Assembly: GCF_028767185.1 (NCBI RefSeq)
Contig: NZ_JARACK010000003.1
Span: 264,098-328,097, forward strand
Origin: Mangrovimonas aestuarii
GTDB taxonomy: Bacteria; Bacteroidota; Bacteroidia; Flavobacteriales; Flavobacteriaceae
Direction: 5' to 3'
Length of the DNA stretch: 64,000 bases
This document shows positions 8,115-18,278 of this stretch, in pieces. The translations under genes and the position numbers were made by a program. The number at the start of each line of letters is the position of its first letter. Positions within the stretch are counted from its first letter, which is position 1. The notes under the pieces were generated by a model. The model was given only the letters and a program-made list of their open reading frames with translations. It did not search any database and was not told the origin of the DNA.

Positions 8115-9947
8115 CTACACCCTTTCAACATCAATAGCTTTTCCTAAATACACCAGCTGAAAACCTTGCTTTATTTGGTCTATATTAGTATTGTCCGATG
8201 GAATAATTTCTAGTTCACCGTTAAGATCTTTTATAAACAATGGAATGATGTCGTCATTCTCATCTGTAATCTTGATTAGACTTTCAAAGTGTTTTCTGTT
8301 CTTAATGTCGATTTCATGTATAGCAGGGTATCTTCTTGTAACTTCACTAATCGATACGTAATCATCGGTATGAGAAAACAAACCTTCCTTAGGCTGATGC
8401 CCATTAACTGTAATTTCATCTGGGGTTAATAATCTAAAGGATCCGTTTTCACCAAATTGCTTTCCAAACTTTTCAATGGTATATTTATTAATATCTGTAC
8501 TCCCTGTCATTGCCATTAAATATCCCACATCACTAAGTTCAAGGTTATCAAAAATCGCATCGGAATAGATGTCGGCAGAAATAGCTTCCAGCCCTAATTC
8601 TTCTGCCGTTTGAATATTGGTTTGGTTGCTGTCAACAAGAACAACACGACGCCCGTTCGTATCCAGATAATGACCAATTAACCTTGAAAACTTAGATGCC
8701 CCAACAATTAAAATACCCTCACTTTTAGTTAGGAAAACACCTACTAATTTAGCAAATAATCTAGCCGTTGTTGCGTTAAGTAACACCGTCCCTAATACAA
8801 TCATGAACACTAAAGGTGTAATATATTTAGCATCTTCAACGCCCTGTAAAACTAAAGTGTTACCAAATAGGGAAGCTATCCCTGCCGCCACAATTCCTCG
8901 AGGTCCCACCCAACTAATAAACAGTTTTTCCCTGAACTTTAGCTTAGATCCAGTAGTACTTAAAAATACCGCCAATGGGCGAATTACTAATATTATTAAA
9001 CCAAAAAGGATTGCTGTATTCCAATTATAGAGCAACATTAAATCCTCAACATTCATATTGGCTGCCAAGAGGATAAACAATATTGAAATAAGCAATACAC
9101 TTAAAGACTCCTTAAAATAAAGTAGTTCCTTGAGGTTTTGAACTTTACTGTTCCCAAGCACCATTCCCATAACAACAACCGATAAAAGTCCAGACTCATG
9201 AGCAAAAATATCAGACTCAACAAAAACCAAAAGCACTACAGACAACGAAACTACATTTAACAAATAGTGAGGTATATAATTTCTGTTAATCAAAAAAGCC
9301 AAAGCATGGGCAAAAGTGAATCCGAAGGTTACCCCGAAAAGTAATATCTTACCAAATTCGATTAAAGCGGTTTTTGTATAACCACTTCCCCCACCAACAC
9401 TAATGAATTCAAATACCAATACAGCTACCAAAGCACCAATTGGATCAATGAGGATTCCCTCCCATTTTAAAACAGCAGAAACGTCTTTCTTTAATGGAAT
9501 ATTTCTTAGAATAGGTGTTATTACAGTTGGGCCTGTTACTATAATCAATGAAGCAAATAAAAAGGATAACTCCCAGCTAAGGTTAAAAACAAAATGCGCC
9601 GTAATCCCACCTGCAAAAAAAGTGATGACAGAACCTAAAGTAATTAATTTTGTAATATCGGGGCCAACATTACGTATTTCCTCCCGTTTAAGAGTTAACC
9701 CACCTTCAAACAGAATAATACTAATAGCCAGGGATACGAAGTAGTAAAGACCCTTACCGGGAAACAACCCTTTAGTCCCATTCCAAATGGGCTCTATGAG
9801 CTTATGACCATCTTCAGTAAATAGGGTTGATATGGGGCCCACGGCCAACCCAATTAATATAAGGGGCAAAATGGCAGGCAGTTTAAGGCGCCATGCTACC
9901 CATTGCGCCAAGATCCCCAAAATAACTATTCCCGCAAGTTCTAACAT
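8115..9947 (-). CDS. CPA-family sodium/proton antiporter with TrkA-type regulatory tail
   Basis: This 610-residue protein has an N-terminal Na_H_Exchanger domain with about 12 membrane helices (residues 1 to about 400), including FEGGLTL, VTGPTVITPI and SWVGPRGIVAAGIASLF, which match NhaP/CPA1-type antiporters. From about residue 411 a Rossmann-like TrkA-N domain begins (GILIVGASKFSRLIGHYLD, then VLVDSN), and the last 80 residues resemble TrkA-C. Such tails sense nucleotides or ligands and gate transport. It probably exports Na+ or K+ in exchange for protons at the inner membrane; ion choice is not readable. It is a single-gene unit convergent with the oxygenase gene. Confidence 0.9.
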   Translation of the reverse strand: MLELAGIVILGILAQWVAWRLKLPAILPLILIGLAVGPISTLFTEDGHKLIEPIWNGTKGLFPGKGLYYFVSLAISIILFEGGLTLKREEIRNVGPDITKLITLGSVITFFAGGITAHFVFNLSWELSFLFASLIIVTGPTVITPILRNIPLKKDVSAVLKWEGILIDPIGALVAVLVFEFISVGGGSGYTKTALIEFGKILLFGVTFGFTFAHALAFLINRNYIPHYLLNVVSLSVVLLVFVESDIFAHESGLLSVVVMGMVLGNSKVQNLKELLYFKESLSVLLISILFILLAANMNVEDLMLLYNWNTAILFGLIILVIRPLAVFLSTTGSKLKFREKLFISWVGPRGIVAAGIASLFGNTLVLQGVEDAKYITPLVFMIVLGTVLLNATTARLFAKLVGVFLTKSEGILIVGASKFSRLIGHYLDTNGRRVVLVDSNQTNIQTAEELGLEAISADIYSDAIFDNLELSDVGYLMAMTGSTDINKYTIEKFGKQFGENGSFRLLTPDEITVNGHQPKEGLFSHTDDYVSISEVTRRYPAIHEIDIKNRKHFESLIKITDENDDIIPLFIKDLNGELEIIPSDNTNIDQIKQGFQLVYLGKAIDVERV

Positions 9948-10075
9948 ATTGTGGTTGTTTAAATCCGTTTAAAAATATAAAAATGTTAAAATACATCTAA
10001 TAAAATTAGCTTTAATAATATATTTTTAGCTGCTTTTGTTAATTTGCAGCGTATTAAAAACTTATTGTCTCCTTT

Positions 10076-10936
10076 ATGAACTTATATCCTGTTGAGGCCG
10101 GAAATTTTAGGCTTGATGGCGGTGCCATGTTTGGCGTAGTACCTAAAACCCTTTGGCAAAAAACTAATCCTGCCGATCAAAATAACATGATAGATATTGC
10201 CGCTCGATGCTTATTGATTGAAAAAGGGAATCGTCTTGTATTAATTGATACAGGTATGGGAGACAAGCAGAGTGATAAGTTTTTTGGGTATTACCATTTA
10301 TGGGGAGATGATAGTATCGACAAATCATTGAAAAAACACGGATTTCACCGAGATGATATCACAGATGTATTCATGACCCATCTTCATTTTGATCATTGCG
10401 GCGGAAGTGTACAATGGAATAAAGACCGTACTGGCTACGAACCGGCATTTAAAAACGCTCACTTTTGGAGTAATAAAGACCATTGGGAATGGGCTACAAA
10501 ACCCAACCGTCGCGAAAAAGCATCTTTTTTAAAGGAAAACATTTTGCCTATGGAGGAAAGCGGTCAATTAATGTTTACTTCCCTTCCTAAAGAAAAGATT
10601 CTGAAAGATTCTGAACTTGGCTTCGATATTTTCTTTGCCGATGGCCATACAGACAAGCAAATGATTCCTTTAATCAACTATAAAGGTAAAACCATTGCGT
10701 TTATGGCCGATTTATTACCTACAGCTGGCCACTTGCCGCTACCTTATGTAATGGGTTATGACACAAGACCTTTATTGACGTTAGATGAAAAAGAAGCGTT
10801 CTTGAACATGGCTGCCGACCAAGAGTTTTATCTGTTTTTAGAACATGATGCACACAACCAGATTATAACAGTTGAACATACAGACAGAGGTGTAAGGTTG
10901 AAAAATGTTTACACCTGTAATGATATTTTTATTTAA
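10076..10936 (+). CDS. MBL-fold metallo-hydrolase
   Basis: The 286-residue protein contains the metallo-beta-lactamase motif THLHFDHCGG (H102, H104, D106, H107), preceded by LIDTGMGDKQSD, and followed by FADGHTDKQM and a late FLEHDA. The spacing and the DTGMG segment fit the lactonase/AHL-hydrolase-like group, but this family also includes many hydrolases of unknown substrate. No signal peptide is visible, so it is cytoplasmic. The S8 peptidase gene begins 30 bases after the stop, so co-transcription is possible. Confidence 0.85.
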   Translation: MNLYPVEAGNFRLDGGAMFGVVPKTLWQKTNPADQNNMIDIAARCLLIEKGNRLVLIDTGMGDKQSDKFFGYYHLWGDDSIDKSLKKHGFHRDDITDVFMTHLHFDHCGGSVQWNKDRTGYEPAFKNAHFWSNKDHWEWATKPNRREKASFLKENILPMEESGQLMFTSLPKEKILKDSELGFDIFFADGHTDKQMIPLINYKGKTIAFMADLLPTAGHLPLPYVMGYDTRPLLTLDEKEAFLNMAADQEFYLFLEHDAHNQIITVEHTDRGVRLKNVYTCNDIFI

Positions 10937-10966
10937 ACAATTAATACTAAATACAAACTAATAACA

Positions 10967-12577
10967 ATGAAACTAATAAAACCAATCGCTCTTACTGCAG
11001 TAGCAGCGGCTATTTTAACAGGATGTGGTAGTGTAAAAATCGATTCCACACCAATAGGCAATGTTGATAGTGTTCAAGTTAAAAAAGCTGAAATCACAGA
11101 AACAGAACAACATAAATGGGGACACCTAGACTTGGTGATAGATACTATTCCAGGAATGAGTGTAGAAAAGGCTTATGCTGAAATAATAAACAATCTTGAC
11201 GCTCCAAAATCTGATGTTATTGTTGCGGTAATCGATTCTGGTATTGATATTGAACACGAAGACCTTAATGATGTTTTATGGACAAACGAAGATGAAATTC
11301 CTAACAACGGAATTGACGATGATAAAAATGGGTTTGTTGACGATATCCACGGATGGAACTTCTTAGGTGACGGATATGATGAGCAATTGGAGTATGTTCG
11401 TATTGTTGCCAGTGGAGACACAAGTCATCCTGCTTATGAAGAAGCTAAAGCAGAATATGAAAAAGAAATTCAGGAAACAACCGCAAGAAAAATGCAATAT
11501 GAGCAAATTTACCAAGCTCTTATCCAAGCCGATGCTAAAGTTTCAGAACACTTAGGTAAAGAAAACTATACAAAAGAAGACATAGCTGGTATAACTACAG
11601 AAGACGCAGAATTACAGCAATCTATAGCCGTTATTTCACAGATATACGGTTTTGGTTTTGATAATATTTCTGATGCCAAAAAAGACCTTAAAGGTGGGCT
11701 TGAGTATTTCTCCGACAAACTTAATTATAATATTAACAAGGATTTCAACGGAAGAAAAACTGGTGACAATGTAAACGATCTTACAGATGTTGGTTATGGT
11801 AACGGAAATGTAATGCCAACCGAAAAAGGAGAAAGCCACGGAACTCACGTTGCAGGTATTATTGCTGCAGAGCGAGGAAATGGTCTAGGTGCCGATGGTG
11901 TTGCCAACCATGTTAAAATTATGTCAGTTCGTGCTGTACCAAACGGAGATGAGTATGATAAAGATATTGCCTTGGCTATTCGTTATGCGGTAGACAACGG
12001 TGCTAAAATCATTAACGGTAGTTTTGGAAAATATTACTCTACCCATAGTGATTGGGTAAGAGATGCCATTACCTATGCTGGTGAACACGATGTTTTGTTC
12101 GTAAATGCAGCTGGTAATGAAGGAGACGACCTTGACAAAAAAGCGTGTTACCCTAACGACCAGGTAAACAACGGAGCTGAGGTTTCTGAAACTTTCATTA
12201 CTGTTGGTGCACTTGCTCCTAAATACGGTAAGGAAATGGTTGCAGGATTCTCTAACTATGGAAAAATCAACGTAGATGTATTTGCTCCTGGTGCAAGTAT
12301 TTATTCAACTACTCCAGAAAACGAATACGATACTAAAGGAGGTACCTCTATGGCTGCTCCAGCAGTTGCTGGTGTTGCGGCTTTAATTCGTACATACTTC
12401 CCTAAATTATCTGCTGCTCAGGTAAAACAAATCCTAATGGATTCTGGTTTAGCTGTTCACCAAGATGTAATAGTTGGAGGAGATGCAAGCAATGTTCAGC
12501 CTTTTGGTGACCTTGTAAAGTCTGGTAAAATGGTTAATGCTTACAACGCATTGATCATGGCATCACAAATGAAATAA
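10967..12577 (+). CDS. S8 (subtilisin-like) serine peptidase, lipoprotein
   Basis: The 536-residue protein starts with a lipoprotein signal (AAAILTGCGS, lipid Cys at C20). The catalytic triad is D90 in VAVIDSGIDIEHEDL, H291 in ESHGTHVAGIIA and S461 in KGGTSMAAPAVAG, with the oxyanion Asn in NAAGNEGDD near 384. About 200 residues separate Asp and His, far more than in typical subtilisins; the insert (about 130-285) is charged and partly helical. It probably acts at the cell surface or periplasm. No T9SS C-terminal domain is seen. A terminator follows at 12599. Confidence 0.93.
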   Translation: MKLIKPIALTAVAAAILTGCGSVKIDSTPIGNVDSVQVKKAEITETEQHKWGHLDLVIDTIPGMSVEKAYAEIINNLDAPKSDVIVAVIDSGIDIEHEDLNDVLWTNEDEIPNNGIDDDKNGFVDDIHGWNFLGDGYDEQLEYVRIVASGDTSHPAYEEAKAEYEKEIQETTARKMQYEQIYQALIQADAKVSEHLGKENYTKEDIAGITTEDAELQQSIAVISQIYGFGFDNISDAKKDLKGGLEYFSDKLNYNINKDFNGRKTGDNVNDLTDVGYGNGNVMPTEKGESHGTHVAGIIAAERGNGLGADGVANHVKIMSVRAVPNGDEYDKDIALAIRYAVDNGAKIINGSFGKYYSTHSDWVRDAITYAGEHDVLFVNAAGNEGDDLDKKACYPNDQVNNGAEVSETFITVGALAPKYGKEMVAGFSNYGKINVDVFAPGASIYSTTPENEYDTKGGTSMAAPAVAGVAALIRTYFPKLSAAQVKQILMDSGLAVHQDVIVGGDASNVQPFGDLVKSGKMVNAYNALIMASQMK

Positions 12578-12598
12578 TCATTAATACCATATATTAAG

Positions 12599-12626
12599 CC
12601 TCATCTATACCTAGATGGGGTTTTTT
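12599..12626 (+). terminator. Rho-independent terminator after the S8 peptidase gene
   Basis: CCTCATCTA pairs with TAGATGGGG (one G-T wobble) around a TACC loop, followed by a T6 run. Confidence 0.85.
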
Positions 12627-12705
12627 GTTTAAGGAGGTTTGAAAAAGACTAACATCAAGCATGTTAATTTTCAATTCCCTCAAAAAAAGAAATAAAAATT
12701 AACAG

Positions 12706-14595
12706 ATGAAAAAGCTAATTTTCCCACTACTAAGCATCGGTTTAGTGATGTCCTGTAGTACTGCTAAACAAACTGCACAGACAGATGCTGTAGCCCAAGC
12801 CCCTGAGGTTAAGCTCGTAAATACATCAGAACCTTGTGGATATTGGCAACAGCATGTTGACTACCAAATGGAAATTGACATGAATGTTGAAACTTATCAA
12901 TACAACGGTAAGCAACACCTTGTTTATACCAACAATTCTCCAGACGTTTTGAATAAGGTGTACTACCACCTTTTCTTAAACGCGTTTCAGCCAGGCAGCG
13001 AAATGGATGCCCGTTTACAGAGTATTGCCGATCCAGACGATAGAATGATGGCCAATGGTAAAAGCAGGATTGCTTCATTAAAGCCTAATGAAATTGGTTA
13101 TATAAAAGTAAATGACCTCAAACAAAATGGTAAAAGTATTTCATACAAAACCATTGGAACAATTTTAGAAGTTAAACTAGATAAACCTATTCAACCTGGT
13201 GAGAAGGTAACTTTCGACATGAATTTCAATGCCCAAGTACCTTTGCAAATTCGTCGTTCGGGAAGAAATAATGCAGAAGGTGTGGCCTTATCAATGACAC
13301 AATGGTATCCTAAACTTGCTGAATACGATTTTGAAGGCTGGCATGCCGATCCGTATATTGGACGTGAATTCCATGGTGTTTGGGGTAATTTCGATGTAAA
13401 ACTTACCATCGATAAAGATTATGTAGTGGGAGGTACGGGCTACTTACAAAACCCTAATGAAATTGGCCATGGTTACGAAACAGGTAAAATAGCTAAACCA
13501 AAAGGAGATAAGTTAACTTGGCATTTTGTTGCTCCAAATGTACATGATTTCACCTGGGCAGCCGATCCTGATTTTGCTCACGATACAGCACAGGTTCCTG
13601 GCGGTCCAACACTTCACTTTTTATACAAAAACAAACCAGAATTAAAGGATAACTGGAAAGCACTTCAGCCTAAAACAGTTGAAATGATGCAGTATTATAG
13701 TAAAAACATAGGCAAATATCCATACCAACAATATTCAGTTATCCAAGGAGGTGATGGTGGTATGGAATACGCTATGTGTACCCTAATCACTGGTGAACGT
13801 AAACTAGGTAGCCTTATTGGTGTTACAGCACACGAACTGGCACACACTTGGTTCCAATTCCTATTAGCAACCAATGAAAGTAAACACGAATGGATGGACG
13901 AAGGCTTTACAAGCTATATTAGTGATTGGGCCATGAACGACATCATGAAAGAAAACAAGCAAAATCCAACGCAAGCAGCTTATCAAGGATATAATTACCT
14001 GGCAAAGTCAGGTAAACAACAACCGTTAACAACGCATGCCGATCGTTATGCCTATAACTTGGTTTACGGTATTTCGGCATACAGTAAAGGTGAAGTATTC
14101 TTATCACAATTGGGATATGTAATAGGAGAGGACAACCTTAAACAAACCCTTAAAAGATACTTTGAAGATTGGGCGTTTAAACACCCAACGCCTAACGATT
14201 TTATTCGTTGTGCTGAAAAAGTATCCGGTTTAGAATTGGATTGGTACCTTACAGACTGGACAAAAACTACAAACACTATTGACTATGGTATTACTTCTGT
14301 TGAAGAAAATAACAACATAACTAATGTTACACTGGAACGCATTGGTTTAATGCCAATGCCTATAGATTTAGAAGTAGTTTATACAGATGGTAGTAGCGAG
14401 ATTTTCTATATTCCTTTACGCATGATGTATGGCGAAAAACCTAGCACTTCTGCAAGAACTATATTAAAGGACTGGGCTTGGGCATATCCTAAATATACCT
14501 TCAATATAGAAAAACCTAAAACTGCTATTAAATCAATTACCATAGACCCTAAAGGACTGATGGCCGATGTAAACAGAGATAACAATGAGTTATAA
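12706..14595 (+). CDS. M1 family metallopeptidase (aminopeptidase N-like), lipoprotein
   Basis: The 629-residue protein has a lipoprotein signal (LVMSCST, C17). The gluzincin zinc site is HELAH at 376-380 with the third ligand E399 in WMDEGFTSYI. GGMEYA at 351-356 occupies the position of the GAMEN exopeptidase motif. The N-terminal beta domain (about 45-230) and the helical C-terminal part fit M1 length and order. It likely trims peptides in the periplasm or at the outer membrane, perhaps alongside the S8 lipoprotein peptidase encoded immediately upstream, though a terminator separates the two genes. Confidence 0.93.
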   Translation: MKKLIFPLLSIGLVMSCSTAKQTAQTDAVAQAPEVKLVNTSEPCGYWQQHVDYQMEIDMNVETYQYNGKQHLVYTNNSPDVLNKVYYHLFLNAFQPGSEMDARLQSIADPDDRMMANGKSRIASLKPNEIGYIKVNDLKQNGKSISYKTIGTILEVKLDKPIQPGEKVTFDMNFNAQVPLQIRRSGRNNAEGVALSMTQWYPKLAEYDFEGWHADPYIGREFHGVWGNFDVKLTIDKDYVVGGTGYLQNPNEIGHGYETGKIAKPKGDKLTWHFVAPNVHDFTWAADPDFAHDTAQVPGGPTLHFLYKNKPELKDNWKALQPKTVEMMQYYSKNIGKYPYQQYSVIQGGDGGMEYAMCTLITGERKLGSLIGVTAHELAHTWFQFLLATNESKHEWMDEGFTSYISDWAMNDIMKENKQNPTQAAYQGYNYLAKSGKQQPLTTHADRYAYNLVYGISAYSKGEVFLSQLGYVIGEDNLKQTLKRYFEDWAFKHPTPNDFIRCAEKVSGLELDWYLTDWTKTTNTIDYGITSVEENNNITNVTLERIGLMPMPIDLEVVYTDGSSEIFYIPLRMMYGEKPSTSARTILKDWAWAYPKYTFNIEKPKTAIKSITIDPKGLMADVNRDNNEL

Positions 14596-14628
14596 ATAGC
14601 ATTATATCTTTTTTATGCTTAATTTTAA

Positions 14629-14660
14629 GACGCATATCCAAGTTTGGATATGCGTCTTTT
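14629..14660 (+). terminator. Rho-independent terminator after the M1 peptidase gene
   Basis: GACGCATATCCAA (14629-14641) and TTGGATATGCGTC (14644-14656) are perfect complements, followed by TTTT. The hairpin spans an in-frame TTG at 14644, which shows that the longer pncB reading frame is not the real one. Confidence 0.9.
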
Positions 14661-14676
14661 CGTTGATAACTGTGCC

Positions 14677-16077
14677 ATGAATTTCAATACGGCTTTATAT
14701 ACGGATTTGTACCAACTCTCTATGGGGCAATCCTATTTCATGCACAATCGACATAATACCACAGCTACTTTCGATTACTTCTTCAGAAAATCGCCTTTTA
14801 ATGGTGGATATGTTATTTTCTGTGGATTGGAGATTGTATTGGATTGGCTGGAACAACTTCATTTTTCTGAAGAAGATCTGAACTATCTAAAAGAACAAGG
14901 CTTTAAAACAGAATACTTGAACTTTTTAAAGGATTTTAAGTTTAGCGGTCAACTAAAAAGTGTTGAGGAAGGAAATGTTGTGTTTCCTTTTGCACCCATT
15001 GTTTCCGTTTCTGGAACTATTTTAGAATGCCAAATCGTGGAAACTTATCTTTTAAACACCCTAAATTTTCAATCGCTTATAGCTACAAAAGCAAGTAGAA
15101 TGCGGTATGTTGCAGGGTCAGAGGCTATTCTTTCCGAATTTGGTTTACGACGCGCACAAAGCTATGCAGGTTTAATGGCTTCAAGAGCATCTATTGTAGG
15201 TGGTTTTAACTCTACATCAAACGTCATAGCTGGAAAAACTTTTAATATTCCTATTTCAGGAACCATGTCGCATGCCTTTGTTCAGAGTTACGGTGATGAA
15301 CTAAAAGCCTTTAGAGCCTATGCGGAAACCTATCCTGAAAATTGTATTCTATTGGTCGATACATACAATACTTTAGACAGCGGAATACCAAATGCCATTT
15401 TGGTTGCTAAAGAGTTAGAGGAAAAAGGGCATCAATTGGTTGCTATCCGTCTCGATAGCGGTGATTTAAATTACCTATCCAATAAAACCAGACAATTACT
15501 GGACAATGCGAATTTACACTATGTAAAGATTGCAGCTTCCAATCAGTTGGATGAAAATGTTATTAGAAGTTTAAAGGAACAACAAGCTGTTATCGATATA
15601 TACGGAATAGGAACCAATCTAGTTGTAGGTCGTGACAATGCTGCCTTAGATGGTGTTTTTAAACTTTGCAGTTTTGATGATGAACCAAGAATAAAAATTT
15701 CTGAAAACCTCAAGAAAATGAATTTTCCTGGAAGCAAACAAGTATTCCGTTATGTTAATTCGCAAGGACAATATTCCGCCGATGTTATAACTTTAGATAA
15801 TTTAGAAGCTCCTACCAGAATGACACATCCGTTTGAACCTCATAAATCCATATCTTTGAAGCCTGTAAATGCACTGCCTTTGTTACATGTTGTTATGCAA
15901 AACGGTAAACGTACCATAAGCAAACAACCAACAATGACAATCGCGGAAAAAGCCAAAAGTTTTTTAAGCAAGCTTCCGCCTGAACATAAGCGGTTTGATT
16001 TTCCCCATGAATATAAAGTGGGACTTAGCTTAGAAGTAAGCGCATTACGGGAATTACTTAAAAACAAACAAGGATGA
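14677..16077 (+). CDS. pncB: Nicotinate phosphoribosyltransferase
   Basis: I choose ATG 14677 (466 residues, starting MNFNTALYTDLYQLSMGQSY) because the frame's earlier TTG lies inside the preceding terminator hairpin and the family's conserved TDLYQLSM begins right here. Further signatures are FRKSPFNGGYVIFCGL, STSNVIAGK, SGTMSHAFVQSYGDE (the His region that is phosphorylated) and AIRLDSGDLNYLS. The enzyme makes nicotinate mononucleotide from nicotinate and PRPP in NAD salvage (Preiss-Handler pathway). rnpA starts 51 bases downstream. Confidence 0.95.
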   Translation: MNFNTALYTDLYQLSMGQSYFMHNRHNTTATFDYFFRKSPFNGGYVIFCGLEIVLDWLEQLHFSEEDLNYLKEQGFKTEYLNFLKDFKFSGQLKSVEEGNVVFPFAPIVSVSGTILECQIVETYLLNTLNFQSLIATKASRMRYVAGSEAILSEFGLRRAQSYAGLMASRASIVGGFNSTSNVIAGKTFNIPISGTMSHAFVQSYGDELKAFRAYAETYPENCILLVDTYNTLDSGIPNAILVAKELEEKGHQLVAIRLDSGDLNYLSNKTRQLLDNANLHYVKIAASNQLDENVIRSLKEQQAVIDIYGIGTNLVVGRDNAALDGVFKLCSFDDEPRIKISENLKKMNFPGSKQVFRYVNSQGQYSADVITLDNLEAPTRMTHPFEPHKSISLKPVNALPLLHVVMQNGKRTISKQPTMTIAEKAKSFLSKLPPEHKRFDFPHEYKVGLSLEVSALRELLKNKQG

Positions 16078-16128
16078 CTCCTTTTAACTTAGAACAAATA
16101 ATCTTCATAGGTCTTCAGAAATAATATA

Positions 16129-16509
16129 ATGTCCCATACTTTTAGAAAAAACGAGAAACTTAAAAGCGAAAAACTCATTGGTAAAATGTTTAAAGAGGGA
16201 AAATCTGTATCGGCCTATCCATTGCGTTTGGTATATATGCCCACCTCTTTTGATGAAGACAATATAAAGGCAAAAACAGCTGTTTCTGTTAGTAAACGAC
16301 AATTTAAAAAGGCTGTGGATAGAAACAGAATTAAACGTTTGATGCGTGAGGCCTACAGACTCAATAAGCCAGAGTTTTTTAACAACATGCCAACATCTTA
16401 TGCGTTTATGATTTTGTACATTAGCAAAGATGAGCCCGATTTTAAGAGCTTGAATCACAAAATGAAACGCTTGTTTAGCAAGTTTTCAAATAAAATTTCA
16501 GAGGAATAA
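16129..16509 (+). CDS. rnpA: Ribonuclease P protein component
   Basis: The 126-residue basic protein begins HTFRKNEKLKSEKLIGKMF and contains the RNase P protein signature KTAVSVSKRQFKKAVDRNR followed by IKRLMREAYR (the RNR motif that contacts the RNA). It assists the catalytic RNA in 5' processing of tRNA precursors. rpmH, the common neighbour, is not adjacent; instead pncB precedes and a S41 protease gene follows after 12 bases, an order I recall as frequent in Flavobacteriaceae. Genes around rnpA are often near the replication origin in bacteria. Confidence 0.95.
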   Translation: MSHTFRKNEKLKSEKLIGKMFKEGKSVSAYPLRLVYMPTSFDEDNIKAKTAVSVSKRQFKKAVDRNRIKRLMREAYRLNKPEFFNNMPTSYAFMILYISKDEPDFKSLNHKMKRLFSKFSNKISEE

Positions 16510-16521
16510 AGCCCTACAATA

Positions 16522-18159
16522 ATGAAAAAATTACTGCGTAAAAAAATACTAATTCCCATAACGGCATTGACCATTTTTATTACGGGATCGGCCTTTCAGA
16601 GTGACTTCTTTGAAATAGCCAAACAAATAGAGATTTTCACAACCTTATTCAAGGAGCTCAATATGAATTATGTTGATGAAACCAACCCGGCCGAACTTAT
16701 GGATACTGCCATAAAAGGTATGTTGGATGACTTAGACCCTTATACACGTTACATGAATGAGCAGGATGTTGAAGCAGCCAGAATAAACAATACCGGAGAC
16801 TACATAGGGATAGGTGCCAAGGTAAGAACCATGAAGGATAAATTGGTTATTGTAGAACCTTATAAGGATTATCCGGCAGATAAAGCCGGTATTAAAGCTG
16901 GAGATGAAATCATCAAAGTGGGCAATACCCTTGTAGAAAGCTATAAGGACGATGCAGGTGAATTACTTAAAGGATCGCCGGGAACTAAGGTTGAAGTAAC
17001 CTATAAACGTCAAGGCAAAACACTTGCTGCTACAATAGAACGTGCTTCAGTGGAAATTAATGCTGTTCCTTATTTTAAAATGGTAGATAATAAAACTGGA
17101 TATATCGTACTAACTCAGTTTAACAATAAAGCGTCATCCCAAACCAGTTATGCCCTTAGGGATTTAAAAGCTCAGGGTGCAGAACGCATAATACTAGATC
17201 TTAGAAGTAATCCTGGTGGATTATTGCACGAAGCAGTGAACGTAGTTAACTTATTCATCCCAAAAGGACAATTGGTAGTAACAACAAAATCGAAAGTTAA
17301 AAAGTTCAACAGAACTTATTATACTCAAAAAGATCCAATTGATACAGAAATCCCGTTAGTAGTGCTCATTAATGGTATGAGTGCCTCTGCCAGTGAAATT
17401 GTTTCTGGGTCTTTACAAGACTTAGACCGTGCCGTAATTGTGGGATCACAAAGCTATGGAAAAGGATTGGTACAACGCCCTAAAAAATTAACTTATGGTA
17501 CACAATTAAAAGTGACCATTTCACGCTATTATACTCCTTCTGGACGTTGTATTCAAGCTTTGGATTATTGGCACAGAGATGATAACGGAGAAGCCGTTAA
17601 AATAGCCAAAGAAGACTATAACGAATTTAAAACCAAGAACGGTAGAAAGGTATTTGATGGCGGTGGAATTTTTCCAGATGAAGCTATGGAAGTCACAAAA
17701 AACTCAGCCATTACCAATGCCATTATAAACGACAATCTTATTTTCGATTTCGCTACCAATTATTATTATCAACATCCATCGATAGATATTACTAATTTTA
17801 AACTAACCGATGCCGATTTTAATGCCTTTAAATCGTTTGTTGATAAAAGTGATTTCAGCTTTGAAACAGATACCGAAAAAGCTTTGGTTAAAGCCTTTGA
17901 AAATGCAAAAAAAGAAGATTTGGATGATATTATAGATAAAGATTACAATACGCTTATAAACAGTTTAAATCAATACAAAACCAAGGGAATTGACAAAAAT
18001 AAAGAACAGATAACAAATGAGTTAACAGATGAAATAGTGAAACGATATGTATATCGTGAAGGACTATATGATTATTATTTAACCCATAATCCGGAAATAA
18101 AAAAAGCTACCGAAATCCTCTCCAAACAATCAAAATACAACAGTTACCTCAGAAATTGA
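16522..18159 (+). CDS. S41 family (C-terminal processing) peptidase with PDZ domain
   Basis: The 545-residue protein has an N-terminal membrane or signal segment (about 9-25), a PDZ domain (about 90-175, with IGIGAKV and AGDEIIKVG) and a tail-specific protease core. The expected Ser-Lys dyad is S289 in INGMSASASEIVSG and K314 in GSQSYGKGLVQ. RSNPGGLLHEAVNVV is also diagnostic. A long helical C-terminal extension follows. Such CtpA/Prc enzymes trim envelope proteins at their C-termini in the periplasm. The gene is 12 bases downstream of rnpA and ends before a perfect palindromic terminator. Confidence 0.93.
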   Translation: MKKLLRKKILIPITALTIFITGSAFQSDFFEIAKQIEIFTTLFKELNMNYVDETNPAELMDTAIKGMLDDLDPYTRYMNEQDVEAARINNTGDYIGIGAKVRTMKDKLVIVEPYKDYPADKAGIKAGDEIIKVGNTLVESYKDDAGELLKGSPGTKVEVTYKRQGKTLAATIERASVEINAVPYFKMVDNKTGYIVLTQFNNKASSQTSYALRDLKAQGAERIILDLRSNPGGLLHEAVNVVNLFIPKGQLVVTTKSKVKKFNRTYYTQKDPIDTEIPLVVLINGMSASASEIVSGSLQDLDRAVIVGSQSYGKGLVQRPKKLTYGTQLKVTISRYYTPSGRCIQALDYWHRDDNGEAVKIAKEDYNEFKTKNGRKVFDGGGIFPDEAMEVTKNSAITNAIINDNLIFDFATNYYYQHPSIDITNFKLTDADFNAFKSFVDKSDFSFETDTEKALVKAFENAKKEDLDDIIDKDYNTLINSLNQYKTKGIDKNKEQITNELTDEIVKRYVYREGLYDYYLTHNPEIKKATEILSKQSKYNSYLRN

Positions 18160-18200
18160 TAAAGTGTAGAACCATTTAATAAACGGTAAATAAAAACATT

Positions 18201-18231
18201 AAGCCACTCAAATTTGAGTGGCTTCATTTTT
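18201..18231 (+). terminator. Terminator after the S41 peptidase gene
   Basis: AAGCCACTCAAATTTGAGTGGCTT splits into two 12-base halves that are exact reverse complements (18201-18224), followed by CATTTTTATA. Confidence 0.8.
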
Positions 18232-18278
18232 ATAAAAATTTAAAAAAACATATCTTTAACTACTATATTTTTTTGAAA

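Noticed and set aside
14644..14676. Upstream TTG start for pncB
   Set aside because: It lies inside a perfect terminator hairpin; the family motif starts at the ATG at 14677.
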